Below are positions 44,401-52,881 of a DNA stretch of 64,000 nucleotides, in pieces. Position 1 is the stretch's first letter, and each line of letters opens with the position of its first letter. Under the pieces are notes generated by a model that ran no database searches, was not told where the DNA came from, and worked only from the letters and a program-made list of their open reading frames with translations. This stretch comes from Flammeovirgaceae bacterium 311 (GTDB lineage Bacteria > Bacteroidota > Bacteroidia > Cytophagales > Cyclobacteriaceae): contig CP004371.1 in NCBI GenBank assembly GCA_000597885.1, positions 930,001 through 994,000 of the forward strand, written 5' to 3'. A program made the position numbers and the translations under genes.

Positions 44401-46534
44401 TGTAATTCCCGGCCAGACGCTCTACATCAGGGGCAAAGCCACCACACAAAGGTTTGCCTCTGTGCCGCTGCAGCTTATTGCACCAGCACGCCCATCTGCA
44501 CCTGCCTATGGTATTGATTTTGTAAACGAAACCATCGACAGGGTAATACCTGAACATCATGAATTTGGATACAGCAGTAACCTTAGCGATGCAGAAAGAG
44601 GCTGGGATGAAAAAATAGCCTTAACGCCAGGCACCAATCTGTACATCAGGGCTATCGCCACTCCTACTTCTTTTAAATCCGAAGTAAAAACACTTACAGT
44701 ACCGGCACGCCCTGCAACACCTGCCTATACCATTGACTACACCAATGAAACTACAAAACAGCTGGTACCCAATACAGATGAGTATTCTGTGAATGCCGAT
44801 ATGTCTCTGGCCCATTCAGGCACAGGAGGAAATCTTGTACTGACGCCAGGCCAGAAACTCTATTTCAGGAAAAAGGCATCAGCGAGCAACTTTATATCTG
44901 CTGTACAAACCCTGACTATTCCTGCCCGCCCTGCGGCACCCGTATACACGATTAACTTTGCGCAGGAGAAAACTATCGAAGTGGTACCTGCCACCACTGA
45001 GTATGCCAATAACGCTAACATGTTTAACCCGGGCAGCGGCGTTGGTACCCATTTAGTTTTAACACCCGGACAAACCCTTTACTTCCGCCAGAAGGCTTCT
45101 ACAAACAGTTTCAGATCAGGAACTACTAGTTTGGCCATTCCCGGCAGACCCGCAAGCCCTGTATACAGCATCGACTATGAGGCAGAAGCCACAGATGAAG
45201 AAGTTCCGGCAAGCCATGAGTACACCGGCAATGCTGATATGAGCAACGCCCGGATTGGTACTGGTGCAGTAGTAACGGTGATTCCTGGTCAGCCCCTTTA
45301 CCTAAGAGTAAAAGCTACTGCTACCAGCTTTGCTTCTGCTAAACGTACGCTAAATGTTCCTGCACGTCCGGCAGCACCAGCATACCATATCAACTATGTG
45401 CTGGAGCAAACCCGGGAAGCGGTTCCTGCAACTGTGGATTATGCCTCCACTGACGATATGGAGGTGGCTGCTGCCGGTACTGACGAACCCCTGATGCTGG
45501 TACCCGGAGAAACTATTTATTTCCGTGTCAGGGCAAGCTATTTAAACTTCAAGTCTGATGTAAGCATCCTTAGCATACCGGCAAGACCTGCTGCCCCTGT
45601 CTATTCTATAGATTACGTACTGGAAAAAACTGTTGAAGCGGTAGCAACTTCTGATGAGTACGCTACAGTGCCTGCCATGACAGAATCCTTAGATGGCGAT
45701 GGGGCACCTGTTGCAGTAGTACCTGGTACCAATCTTTTCTTCCGCACCAGGGCAACAGAAAACAAGTTTTCCTCTGAAATCGGCAACCTACTGGTAGCAC
45801 CAAGGCCGGAGTTTAGCCCGGGCTATTCAATTGATTACATCAACGAAACCACCAGCGAAGCGGTACCTGCCATACATGAATATGCCACTGACAGCGACAT
45901 GAAAGGTGCTACTCCTGGTTCAGGAGAAAAGATTTCCCTTACACCGGGCCAAAGCCTTCATTTCAGGGCTAAAGCTACCAGCAACAGCTTTGCTTCCAGT
46001 GTTTACAGCCTGGAAGTAGCCGATCGTCCGGATGCGCCGGACCATGCAGTGATCAGTGATAAAGACGATACCTTCGGCTGGACTAGTAACTCCTTATTTA
46101 CAAGCGCTGAAGCTTATGAATACTCTATCAATGGCGGTTCAAGCTGGTCTGTGTGTGCCTCCAATCCGCAAAAGATAGGTCATTTTGATCTGGCTGCAGC
46201 TGAGGTGCAGGTGCGGATCAAAGCAACTAATACTAATTTCAGCTCAGAAGCACTTATCTCTGGTGAAGCTTTTACCAGAGCACTGGGTCTGCAAAGCTTT
46301 ACACAAGCAGGGCTGCTGCTATATCCTAACCCGGCCACTGACAAGCTATTCCTGGATGCTCTTCCGGAACAGGCTGTACTGGCAATCTATTCTGTTGATG
46401 GTAAGCTGGTTAAGTCCTACCACTTACACCAGGGTAATAACCAGATTGACATCAGCGAGATGAGACAGGGTGCTTACATCCTGAAGATAAAGGGCAACAA
46501 ACTCAATGCACAAATAAGGCTGCTGAAGCAATAG
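41426..46534 (+). CDS. Giant exported protein: FG-GAP-like N-terminus, 13 tandem 73-residue repeats, T9SS type A sorting domain
   Basis: The 1702-residue protein starts at the ATG giving MKKVYSCYLGLALLGG, a signal peptide ending near VNAQ; an ATG 9 bases upstream is equally possible. About residues 30-390 hold seven FG-GAP/VCBS-type Asp-rich motifs (DFDNDGDLD, DLNNDGLLD, DYDNDGDMD and others), which probably bind calcium and form a propeller. A fibronectin-like part follows. Thirteen repeats of about 73 residues come next, each with ARPATPAYTIDY-like and LTPGQxLYFR motifs. The C-terminal 70 residues (LLYPNPATDKLFLD ... GAYILKIKG) are a type A sorting domain for T9SS. It is probably an adhesin-like surface protein; no enzyme domain is seen. 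Confidence 0.85.
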   Translation: MKKVYSCYLGLALLGGMVNVPLVNAQTFTEQSSLLLPGSSSYIDWGDFDNDGDLDVAISKPAGGTAFSIWKNLGSGTFSEHATYPVANVQTVRSQWADLNNDGLLDVLAAGNIGNSGLAKIYTNSSNGTFTETSLTVQGNMFVESAAIGDYDNDGDMDLLLSGHVNGVGKRTRLLRNEGDLNFTFVSNAGFPDVSDGNLAWKDVDNDGDLDVFISGAKDFYQTDILSAIYINNGDHTFSALTTLGPANSGILFASWGDYDNDGYQDLLISGKNTSTNVYFNKVYRNNSNKTFTEQTNIVLADIYAGQSDWIDFNNDGSLDIALIGNKVSRLYSNNQNYTFSEHTGFPSLAFDVYRGGRWADYDNDGDMDLAVVGYANGGTSRIFKNNSLLKNTGSVAPSGLTASSPNGRDVVFKWTVAADAQTPQSGLTYNISLYNSAEGRWIHWPAAFELSGKRLLAKAGPVQYSTAGYTIKDLPSGTYKWSVQAIDAGLMGGKFAPDLTFTHINLDAISLHVGNGMLGNTTTGIQYSINSTNGVNGTWTSCLNTTTPVALGNGGFAVWVRETANTSNYRKVADVATRAAAPVYTINFRLERTYEWVPATVEYSTNSSFSPATNGNNGWLTVLPGKDLYFRTKATATHLASQTFMLLVPARPATPAYTIDFAAETTAEALKTNDFYSKNADMTVASGGGNSKIKLIPGETLYFKSLYSSTSFASEGTQMLVMPARPAKPAFTLNYLAETTNEAVPATVSYSATLNMANATAGTGVKLSIVPGQNLYFAVTATASSFRSESFLLEIPARPATPSFTINYNTETTHQVVPATVNYSTSQSMDFPTAGEGRTLLLEPGYNLYFAVPASVSSFSSNVFSLNVPARPATPAFTIDYFAETTVQTATTTHEYSKNADLSGAVSGTGAKIALNPGSEFYYLYLRKKAGSSNFASAIQKLLVKDRAFTPSYEIDYKTESTTTFISTYDEYAYSADMSGAVTGTLTAKAPVIPGQTLYIRGKATTQRFASVPLQLIAPARPSAPAYGIDFVNETIDRVIPEHHEFGYSSNLSDAERGWDEKIALTPGTNLYIRAIATPTSFKSEVKTLTVPARPATPAYTIDYTNETTKQLVPNTDEYSVNADMSLAHSGTGGNLVLTPGQKLYFRKKASASNFISAVQTLTIPARPAAPVYTINFAQEKTIEVVPATTEYANNANMFNPGSGVGTHLVLTPGQTLYFRQKASTNSFRSGTTSLAIPGRPASPVYSIDYEAEATDEEVPASHEYTGNADMSNARIGTGAVVTVIPGQPLYLRVKATATSFASAKRTLNVPARPAAPAYHINYVLEQTREAVPATVDYASTDDMEVAAAGTDEPLMLVPGETIYFRVRASYLNFKSDVSILSIPARPAAPVYSIDYVLEKTVEAVATSDEYATVPAMTESLDGDGAPVAVVPGTNLFFRTRATENKFSSEIGNLLVAPRPEFSPGYSIDYINETTSEAVPAIHEYATDSDMKGATPGSGEKISLTPGQSLHFRAKATSNSFASSVYSLEVADRPDAPDHAVISDKDDTFGWTSNSLFTSAEAYEYSINGGSSWSVCASNPQKIGHFDLAAAEVQVRIKATNTNFSSEALISGEAFTRALGLQSFTQAGLLLYPNPATDKLFLDALPEQAVLAIYSVDGKLVKSYHLHQGNNQIDISEMRQGAYILKIKGNKLNAQIRLLKQ
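43169..46029 (+). repeat. Thirteen tandem protein repeats of about 220 bp
   Basis: Successive units begin with APVYTIN-, ATPAYTID-, AKPAFTLN- and similar sequences and end with VPARP or a variant. The shared pattern is PAYTIDYxxETTxExVPATxEYSxNADMS, a Gly-rich turn, LTPGQxLYFRxKATxxSFxS, then a short strand. Units are clearly homologous but diverged at the DNA level, so the expansion looks old. Partial units flank the block. Confidence 0.85.
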
Positions 46535-46578
46535 CAACGGTAGACCAGGGATAAACCTAATGCTTTAGATACTGAATT

Positions 46579-46650
46579 ATGATTCATCCCTAATGTTGAG
46601 AAGTTAGGAATTCATAAAAATGGCATTTGGAAATCTCCAGAGGCCATTTT
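46579..46650 (+). terminator. ATGATTCATCCCTAA box plus terminator hairpin after the giant gene
   Basis: The hairpin at 46616-46650 has arms AAAATGGC / GCCATTTT, a further partly paired inner stem, and a T8 run. It follows, by 37 bases, a 15-base box that matches 13 of 15 bases of the ATGAGTCATCCCGAA box of the nested-repeat element after lgt. In that element the box-to-hairpin distance is 39 bases. Confidence 0.6.
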
Positions 46651-46850
46651 TTTTATGCAGAGACAGCCTTAGATACCACGTGCCCCGACGCAATAGACCT
46701 ATGCGCCGAAGCTGAGGCGGCCTGTGGAGGCTGGCACGCGGCATTCTGGCATACTACTAGCAGAAATTCTGGTCATACAGAATCTATCAAAATATTCCGG
46801 AGAACCCTGGCGGGTTTTCTTAGTTAAACCTGTATCACGAACCAATCTCC

Positions 46851-47819
46851 ATGAGCTATTTAAACACTACTGCTGATGTATATAGAAAAGCAGCAGAAAC
46901 GCCCAATGTAGGTCTCTGTTGCACTACCTCACCAATCTGGCAGCTGCCGGGCCTAAGCATTCCTAAAATAATGCTGGAGATGAATTATGGCTGTGGTACC
47001 ACGGTCCATTTCCGGGATCTAACCAACAATCCCACCATACTGTATGTAGGGGTTGGGGGCGGTATGGAACTGCTGCAATTCTCTTACTTTAGCCGAAATC
47101 CCAAAAAAGTAATTGGCGTGGATGTGGTCGATGAAATGCTTCAAGCCTGCGACTCAAATCTAAAAGAAGCGGAAAATCTAAACCCCTGGTTTGATCGCAA
47201 TATTGTTGATCTACGCAAAGGAAGTGCCCTGGAACTTCCTGTTGAAGATGGGACCATAGATGTAGCCGCACAAAATTGCCTCTTTAACATTTTTAAAGCC
47301 GATGATTTAAGAAAGGCCCTGCAGGAAATGTACAGGGCACTGAAACCACACGGCCGGCTGGTACTCTCTGATCCAATCTGTGAACAGGACATGCCCCTGC
47401 AGCTGCAGGAAGATGAGGAACTACGGGCACTATGCTTAAGTGGTGCACTGCCGCTGCAGGAGTATCTCAGTCTGATAACAGAGGCAGGCTTCGGCACCGT
47501 GGAGATCAGAGCCAAACGCCCCTACCGCATCCTGGCACCTGCACATTATACTACCGATCAGCCCCTGTTTATTGAAAGTATAGAAGTTTGTGCCATCAAA
47601 GATCCTATGCCTGCCGACGGCCCCTGTATCTTTACCGGCAAGGCTGCCATCTATGTGGGTCAGGATGATTTTTTTGATGATGGAAAAGGCCACACCCTGT
47701 TCTATAACCAGCCACTGGCTGTGTGCGACAAAACTGCAGCAGTTCTGCAGGAACTTAGGCGATCTGATATCTACATCACACCCTCTACCTGGTTTTATGA
47801 TGGCGGAGGCTGTTGCTAA
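46851..47819 (+). CDS. arsM: Arsenite methyltransferase of the arsenosugar type
   Basis: The 322-residue SAM-dependent enzyme methylates arsenite. The SAM-binding loop is ILYVGVGGGMELLQF at about residues 63-77, with IGVDVVDEML after it. Family marks are GLCCTTSPIW (Cys23, Cys24), NYGCGTT (Cys48) and a C-terminal GGGCC pair, which supply arsenic-binding thiols. In arsenosugar makers this form of ArsM is normally followed by the radical SAM enzyme ArsS. No arsS, arsR or arsenite pump gene is present here, so the gene stands alone. A strong terminator follows. Confidence 0.78.
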   Translation: MSYLNTTADVYRKAAETPNVGLCCTTSPIWQLPGLSIPKIMLEMNYGCGTTVHFRDLTNNPTILYVGVGGGMELLQFSYFSRNPKKVIGVDVVDEMLQACDSNLKEAENLNPWFDRNIVDLRKGSALELPVEDGTIDVAAQNCLFNIFKADDLRKALQEMYRALKPHGRLVLSDPICEQDMPLQLQEDEELRALCLSGALPLQEYLSLITEAGFGTVEIRAKRPYRILAPAHYTTDQPLFIESIEVCAIKDPMPADGPCIFTGKAAIYVGQDDFFDDGKGHTLFYNQPLAVCDKTAAVLQELRRSDIYITPSTWFYDGGGCC

Positions 47820-47885
47820 TTGAAATAAAAATTCCCGGAGGAGCTTATTGCTGCGAACAAACAGTTAAAGTTATACATTCAATAG

Positions 47886-47938
47886 AATGCTATAACATAT
47901 TTATTACCAACGGTTAATAAATATGTTATAGCATTTTT
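47886..47938 (+). terminator. AT-rich 21 bp perfect-stem terminator after arsM
   Basis: The arms at 47886-47906 and 47915-47935 are fully complementary over 21 bp, with an 8-base loop CCAACGGT, and are followed by a T run. It lies 66 bases after the arsM stop. The remaining sequence up to the SGNH hydrolase gene shows no gene. Confidence 0.75.
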
Positions 47939-48143
47939 TAATTTAATTATGATTTTTAAAAATATCATCCGCTGCTATATATCCAGGCGCTTCTCATGTT
48001 AGCTGGTGTGGATATATTTATTGTGATAAATTTTCTTTACCTGCCTTATCCCGGCAAACAGTTTTTGTCGTAAAGAGTGATATACCTGTGGAGCAAGGGC
48101 TGCAGGTTTTTTAAATTTTTGTAAATAGCCAGTCTATAGATAC

Positions 48144-48935
48144 ATGCATCGTCAACTAAAAGTATTGCAACTTTGCTATGGTTTAGGAGCTTTATTGGTA
48201 AGCCCTGTTTTACCCCTGATGTACCTGCAGGGAAAGAAGATCCTGAAGTATTTTGAGCGTAACCCTGTAGTAGCGCCTGAGGGAGATACAGAAGGTCTTG
48301 TAGAGAAGGGTACAGGAGAACTTCAGCTACTGGTATTGGGAGAATCTACTGTAGAGGGAATCGGCGCTGATTCTTTTGAAAAAACTTTAAGTGTAAAGCT
48401 GGCAGAAACCCTGGCCCGGGAGTCAGGACAAAGTGTTTCCTGGAAAGCTGTAGGCAAGAGCGGGGCAACAGCTAAAACAAGTCTGCAGCACCTTTTGCCT
48501 CTCGTGCCCCATCTTGAAAGGTACGATATAACAGTATTGGTATTAGGTGCCAATGACAGTTTTGCATTAACCTCTCCCCTTGCATGGGTGAAGCATATTG
48601 ATGGCATCGTACAAAAATTAAGGCAGAAGCAACCCCATGCGCTGGTATACCTGGCAAGCCTGCCACCTGTTGGCAGCTTCCCAGCTCTGCCACAGCCTAC
48701 CCGCTGGGTGCTGGGCCAGTGTAACCGGCTGCTTCGCCTTGCCAGTAAAATCTACGCCCGGGATCAGCAGCGGGTAATTCACAGCCAGGCACTATTCGAA
48801 AACAGGAAGCATTTGCTCTGCAGCGATGGCATACACCCTTCAGAGCAGGGGTACAAAAAATGGGCAGAAGCCATCGCCGAAGAACTGCTGCCCTTCATGC
48901 CAGACCACAGTGTACAGAGTAGTAAAGTTGCCTGA
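48144..48935 (+). CDS. SGNH/GDSL-type hydrolase
   Basis: The 263-residue protein has an N-terminal hydrophobic segment (LGALLVSPVLPLMYL) that may be a membrane anchor. SGNH blocks follow: nucleophile Ser in LVLGESTVEG (block I, GES for GDS), Gly in GKSGATA, Asn in VLGANDSF, and the Asp/His pair in SDGIHPSEQGY. Such enzymes are esterases, lipases or sugar deacetylases; the substrate is unknown. It is monocistronic, with a strong terminator shared with the converging nuclease gene. Confidence 0.85.
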   Translation: MHRQLKVLQLCYGLGALLVSPVLPLMYLQGKKILKYFERNPVVAPEGDTEGLVEKGTGELQLLVLGESTVEGIGADSFEKTLSVKLAETLARESGQSVSWKAVGKSGATAKTSLQHLLPLVPHLERYDITVLVLGANDSFALTSPLAWVKHIDGIVQKLRQKQPHALVYLASLPPVGSFPALPQPTRWVLGQCNRLLRLASKIYARDQQRVIHSQALFENRKHLLCSDGIHPSEQGYKKWAEAIAEELLPFMPDHSVQSSKVA

Positions 48936-48956
48936 ATAATTTACCCTATAACAATA

Positions 48957-48994
48957 AAATCAGAAGCCCCGGAAATCTCCGGGGCTTCTGATTT
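48957..48994. terminator. Bidirectional 17 bp-stem terminator
   Basis: Arms at 48957-48973 and 48978-48994 are perfectly complementary (core CAGAAGCCCCGG) with a 4-base loop, between two converging genes. Confidence 0.9.
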
Positions 48995-49020
48995 TAACAT
49001 GTATGGTCACTCCGTCAGGA

Positions 49021-49788
49021 TTATCCGTAGATCTCGTTTAGCAGTTTGGCCAGCCGAACACCAGCCTGCTGCATGCGCAGCTCTACCGTATTATAGTTTT
49101 TGTACATATATTCGTAGCCCAGTTTCATGTTTTCTGGAAGGTCATACACCTGTGAACGTAGCGCCATAGACTCCTTTGCCCAATCCTCTAACGAAGATGA
49201 CTGCCAGGCCTTTAGCTGCTCCTTGCTGGGCTTACCCATGAAACGGGCGATTTCTGTAAAACTTAGTTCTTTGCTCTCGATCATTTCGCTATCCCACACC
49301 CGGTGCAGGTTAGAGTTTTGGCCAAACCATTTAACTTTTATATTATTCCCACCAGAATCGCCCTCTTTGCCAACATGCAGTGGCTGGTGCACATCGCCAA
49401 CCAGGTGCACCAGGAATTTTAAATACTCCTGCTCCTGTTCACGGGATAAACCACCTTTTTTAAGTACCGCAATCAGCTCCTCTATCTTCATCAGGAGGTC
49501 TCCTTTTGGATTCTTATCGGTTTCAGCGTAGCCCATGCCTTCCGGTACGGTTACCCAGTGCCAGTCGTGTGTATGGTTGTAGCGATCATCAGACTTTATA
49601 TCGTCCATCCATACAGAAGTTTCGGCGAGTGAATTACACTCCAGTATCTGTGCTATTCTTTTAGATGCTTTGCGGCTAAGGTGCTCCTGAGCCACATGCC
49701 CTACCACACGATGACCGTTCTGCCCCCAGGCCAGGGCCTGTCCTGCACAAATCAATACAATGAAACTAATAATCAGCAGCTTTTTCAT
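49021..49788 (-). CDS. S1/P1-type zinc nuclease
   Basis: The 255-residue protein has a signal peptide (LLIISFIVLICAGQALA) whose cleavage leaves Trp21 as the first residue. In this family the N-terminal Trp is itself a zinc ligand. His26 (GQNGH), the WMDDIKSD segment, HDWHWV, HLVGDVHQPLHVG and NLHRVWDSEMIE give the other ligands of the three-zinc site. The enzyme cuts single-stranded nucleic acids in the periplasm or outside, possibly for nutrient phosphate. The family length is normal. Confidence 0.92.
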   Translation of the reverse strand: MKKLLIISFIVLICAGQALAWGQNGHRVVGHVAQEHLSRKASKRIAQILECNSLAETSVWMDDIKSDDRYNHTHDWHWVTVPEGMGYAETDKNPKGDLLMKIEELIAVLKKGGLSREQEQEYLKFLVHLVGDVHQPLHVGKEGDSGGNNIKVKWFGQNSNLHRVWDSEMIESKELSFTEIARFMGKPSKEQLKAWQSSSLEDWAKESMALRSQVYDLPENMKLGYEYMYKNYNTVELRMQQAGVRLAKLLNEIYG

Positions 49789-49966
49789 TCTTTAAGTAGA
49801 TTCAATTTTGCCCACAAGTATAATGGATTATGAGCTCTTTTATGGCAGCTCACCCACAAAATAGGCTTTGATAATCTAAAAATAATCTAGAGAAGTGTAA
49901 GCGGACATTGCCTGCCATGCAGGGCCATGGCAGATTACTCCTGATTAATAAAAAGAAGCTGTTAAG

Positions 49967-51325
49967 CTATTTAGAGGAAGCAGAAAGCCCCGCGGCAGCC
50001 CGTTCAAGTTCCTGCAGTATTTCTCTTCTGTTTGCTGATAGCTCGTGCAGCAATTGCTGCTGGTTAAAGCTTAGTGATACATACCTGAATAGGGCAGCAG
50101 ATGAATCCACAATTCGCCAGTAAAAAAGAGTAAAAAAACCAAGTACCGGAAGCGCCACAATAAACAGCAAGAGCAGCAATAGGTGGGATGATACAAATTT
50201 AATAAATAGCCAGCACATCAGTGTGTAATAAAGCGGGAAGAAAATCAAGCCGCAAATCATCAAAATTCCCGCCCTGTACTCAGGGTCTGTACCCAGGCTT
50301 TTTTCCACGATTGATGGTAGTTTATAAGGCACATAATTTGTGCATAAGCCAAGCAGGCACAACGGAAAAAACAAGACCAGCAACAGAAGATTGCCGGCAA
50401 ACATCAGGAGCTTTCTATACCTGGTAAAACCCGCAGCCAGTAAACCTTCTTTTAGCTCCAGCTGCTCCAGGCAGTTAAAGTAATCATTTACCCTTTGCTG
50501 TATCCGGTTGTAATCAGCTGGTTTTTCAGCTTCATAATATTGTATGCCGGCTGCAATCTGCTGCAGCATTACAAACTCGTCCTCCTTGCTTAAGGGCTTG
50601 CGGCTTGTATCCCGGAGGTAATCCCTGTACAGCTTTCTGATGCGCTTCAGGAGAAGTTCATGCTCCTTGCTTTCTGCAGCAACCATATTTTTTTGAATGC
50701 TGCTCCGGATATGTTCCGTGAGTGCCTGCACGGCCGCCATAGGATCGGCGCTATAGGCATCACCGTATGCATCTACGGCAATAGGCTCACTGACTACAAC
50801 AGAAAGCCTGGTGCCAAAAAAAAGGGGATCTGAATAGGTAAGTGCAACAGGTGATATTCTTAAACCGGACCGAAAATCTTTCTGCGCAGCTGTTTCAAGG
50901 GCTATACGCGCCGTACCGGTTTTTAACTTTCGCAGCTTCATTTCATGCACACTGCTGCCTTCCGGGAAAATCATCAGGGTTCCCCCCTGCAGGAGATAGC
51001 CGTGGCTCTTTTGAAAAGTAGCCGTATTGTCTACCTTCTCTCCTTCTTTTACATCCTGAGGGCGGTAAACCGGAATCAGGTGTAACCTGGCAAATACCCA
51101 TTTCAGCAGGGCATTTGTAAAAATACCTCCATTGGCCAGAAAACCGCTACGCTGCCTCAGCTGTAGTGCTACCACAATAGGGTCCATAAAGGTATTGGGG
51201 TGATTTACCGCTACAATGAGCGGGCCCTGAGCAGGCAGCAATGACCGTCCCTGCACGTACACCTCTCTGTAAAATACGCTTACGGCAATTCTGAACAGAA
51301 ACTTTAGGATTCGGTACACCAGCAT
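49967..51325 (-). CDS. PlsC-like lysophospholipid acyltransferase with C-terminal membrane domain
   Basis: The 452-residue protein has the acyltransferase motif NHPNTFMD near residue 40, the motif FPEGSSVHE near 118, and the family's other blocks in the first 210 residues. The C-terminal 250 residues are not part of usual PlsC: a helical stretch and about four hydrophobic helices (LLMFAGNLLLLVLFFPLCLLG, FPLYYTLMCWLF, LLLLLLFIVALPVLGFFTLF) are seen. Similar long forms occur across Bacteroidota. It is probably a glycerolipid acyltransferase in the inner membrane; substrate unknown. Confidence 0.85.
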   Translation of the reverse strand: MLVYRILKFLFRIAVSVFYREVYVQGRSLLPAQGPLIVAVNHPNTFMDPIVVALQLRQRSGFLANGGIFTNALLKWVFARLHLIPVYRPQDVKEGEKVDNTATFQKSHGYLLQGGTLMIFPEGSSVHEMKLRKLKTGTARIALETAAQKDFRSGLRISPVALTYSDPLFFGTRLSVVVSEPIAVDAYGDAYSADPMAAVQALTEHIRSSIQKNMVAAESKEHELLLKRIRKLYRDYLRDTSRKPLSKEDEFVMLQQIAAGIQYYEAEKPADYNRIQQRVNDYFNCLEQLELKEGLLAAGFTRYRKLLMFAGNLLLLVLFFPLCLLGLCTNYVPYKLPSIVEKSLGTDPEYRAGILMICGLIFFPLYYTLMCWLFIKFVSSHLLLLLLFIVALPVLGFFTLFYWRIVDSSAALFRYVSLSFNQQQLLHELSANRREILQELERAAAGLSASSK

Positions 51326-51438
51326 ACTTTGCCTGATCTTGGTTTAAGAACGAAATCTAGTAATTTCTTTCTCTCTATTTACCAAAACCTCCCTTTTGAC
51401 AGCATTCCAAAGCATCTTTATGCAGGTGATAAAGCAAA

Positions 51439-51466
51439 AAAAGGAAAGAGCAGACTCTTTCCTTTT
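51439..51466 (-). terminator. Terminator of the ammonium transporter gene
   Basis: A 12 bp stem AAAAGGAAAGAG / CTCTTTCCTTTT with loop CAGA is followed by a U run on the minus strand, 38 bases after the amt stop. Confidence 0.85.
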
Positions 51467-51503
51467 AGTACTGAGATTTTAGAAAATAGCGCTTCCGCTT
51501 ATT

Positions 51504-52841
51504 TTATTGATAGCTGACTTTATCAAAATGACCTTCCGTCACTGTTTCATAGTGCTGGCTAAGGTCAAGCCCCAGGTCTTCCTGATCTTCTTTCACGCGC
51601 ATTGGAATCACCCAGTTGGTAAACTTGTAGAGCAAAACTGAGCCGCCAAAAGTAAAAACAAAAACAATGACCAGCGCGAGCATATGATAAAGAAACAGGG
51701 TGGTTTCGCCCGTAATCAGGCCACCTTCTTTGGCGAATATGCTGGTAGCAATCATGCCTACAATTCCGCCAACGCCATGGCAGGGAAAAACATCAAGTGT
51801 ATCATCCAGGGTTGATTTGGTTTTCCAGTGAACAGCACAGTTGCTGATAATACTGGCCATGATACCTATAAACAAGCTGGGACCAAAACCCACAAATCCG
51901 GCAGCCGGGGTAATGGCTACTAATCCTACCACGGCACCAATACAGGCACCCAGTGCAGAGGGCTTTTTGCCACGAACGGTGTCCATCAGCATCCAGGCAA
52001 TCATGGCCGAAGCAGAGGCCAGGTTTGTATTTACAAATGCAGTGACAGCCAGGGAAGAGGCAGCCAGTGCCGAACCGGCGTTAAAGCCAAACCAGCCAAA
52101 CCACAACAGGCCGGTTCCCAGAATTACGTATGGGATATTTACAGGGCTATATTCTTCATTTGATAAATGAGATTTGCGGCGCCCCAGCAGCCAGGCACCA
52201 GCCAGCGCAGCAAATCCTGCAGAAATATGCACCACGGTACCGCCTGCAAAATCAAGCACGCCCCATTTGAACAGGAATCCATCCGGATGCCAGGTCCAGT
52301 GTGCAAGCGGACAATAGATGAGCAGGCTAAACAGGCATATGAACAGCAGATAGCTCCAGAAACGAACACGTTCTGCAAAAGAACCTGTAATTAGTGCAGG
52401 TGTAATAATGGCAAATTTAAGCTGAAAGGCAGCAAACAACACAAAAGGAATGCCGCTGGCAATAACCGGATGCGGGGCAGTGCCTACATTGTCGAACATA
52501 AAGTAGGTCATAGGATTGCCGATGATACCGCCAATGCTTTCTCCAAAAGCAAGGCTGAATCCCACTACATACCATAACACACTGATAACGCCCAGTGCTA
52601 CAAAACTTTGCAGCATGGTGGAGATGATGTTTTTAGGGCGGACCATACCTCCATAGAAAAAGGACAAGCCGGGAGTCATGAGCAATACCAGGGCAGAAGA
52701 AAAAATTACCCAAGCTACATCGCCACTGTTGGCAACTTCAGCCTCCGGATGGTGGGCTGGATAAATACTGGCTACAAAACCAATGGCGAGCAGCAGCAGA
52801 AAGACATATAGTCCCAGTTTTCGCTTCTTTTCAGCTGTCAT
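51504..52841 (-). CDS. amt: Ammonium transporter (Amt/MEP/Rh)
   Basis: The 445-residue membrane protein has an additional N-terminal hydrophobic segment before the core channel. The two pore histidines are in TVVHISAGFAAL and PCHGVGGIVGM. Other Amt marks are TPGLSFFYGGMVRPKN, WFGFNAGSA and a final cytosolic tail (DLGLDLSQHYE). No glnK is beside it, although amt and glnK are often paired. A -7-like sequence (TAGTTTTG, minus strand at 52881-52874) is 33 bases upstream of its start. Confidence 0.95.
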   Translation of the reverse strand: MTAEKKRKLGLYVFLLLLAIGFVASIYPAHHPEAEVANSGDVAWVIFSSALVLLMTPGLSFFYGGMVRPKNIISTMLQSFVALGVISVLWYVVGFSLAFGESIGGIIGNPMTYFMFDNVGTAPHPVIASGIPFVLFAAFQLKFAIITPALITGSFAERVRFWSYLLFICLFSLLIYCPLAHWTWHPDGFLFKWGVLDFAGGTVVHISAGFAALAGAWLLGRRKSHLSNEEYSPVNIPYVILGTGLLWFGWFGFNAGSALAASSLAVTAFVNTNLASASAMIAWMLMDTVRGKKPSALGACIGAVVGLVAITPAAGFVGFGPSLFIGIMASIISNCAVHWKTKSTLDDTLDVFPCHGVGGIVGMIATSIFAKEGGLITGETTLFLYHMLALVIVFVFTFGGSVLLYKFTNWVIPMRVKEDQEDLGLDLSQHYETVTEGHFDKVSYQ

Positions 52842-52873
52842 ATTTATAGGGGGGTCTAGTTATTAAGCTGCCC

Positions 52874-52881
52874 CAAAACTA
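52874..52881 (-). promoter_or_regulatory. Candidate -7 element upstream of amt
   Basis: On the minus strand the sequence is TAGTTTTG, matching TAnnTTTG, and it lies 33 bases before the amt ATG. No -33 element is seen at the expected distance. Confidence 0.4.

Noticed and set aside
43169-46029. Possible CRISPR array or recent tandem duplication
   Set aside because: Units are about 220 bp, all coding, diverged at the DNA level and in one frame; they are protein repeats.
46627-46827. A 66-codon frame (TTG start) just upstream of arsM
   Set aside because: It begins inside a terminator hairpin, has low-complexity Cys/Ala/His composition, and has no recognisable domain or sensible start.
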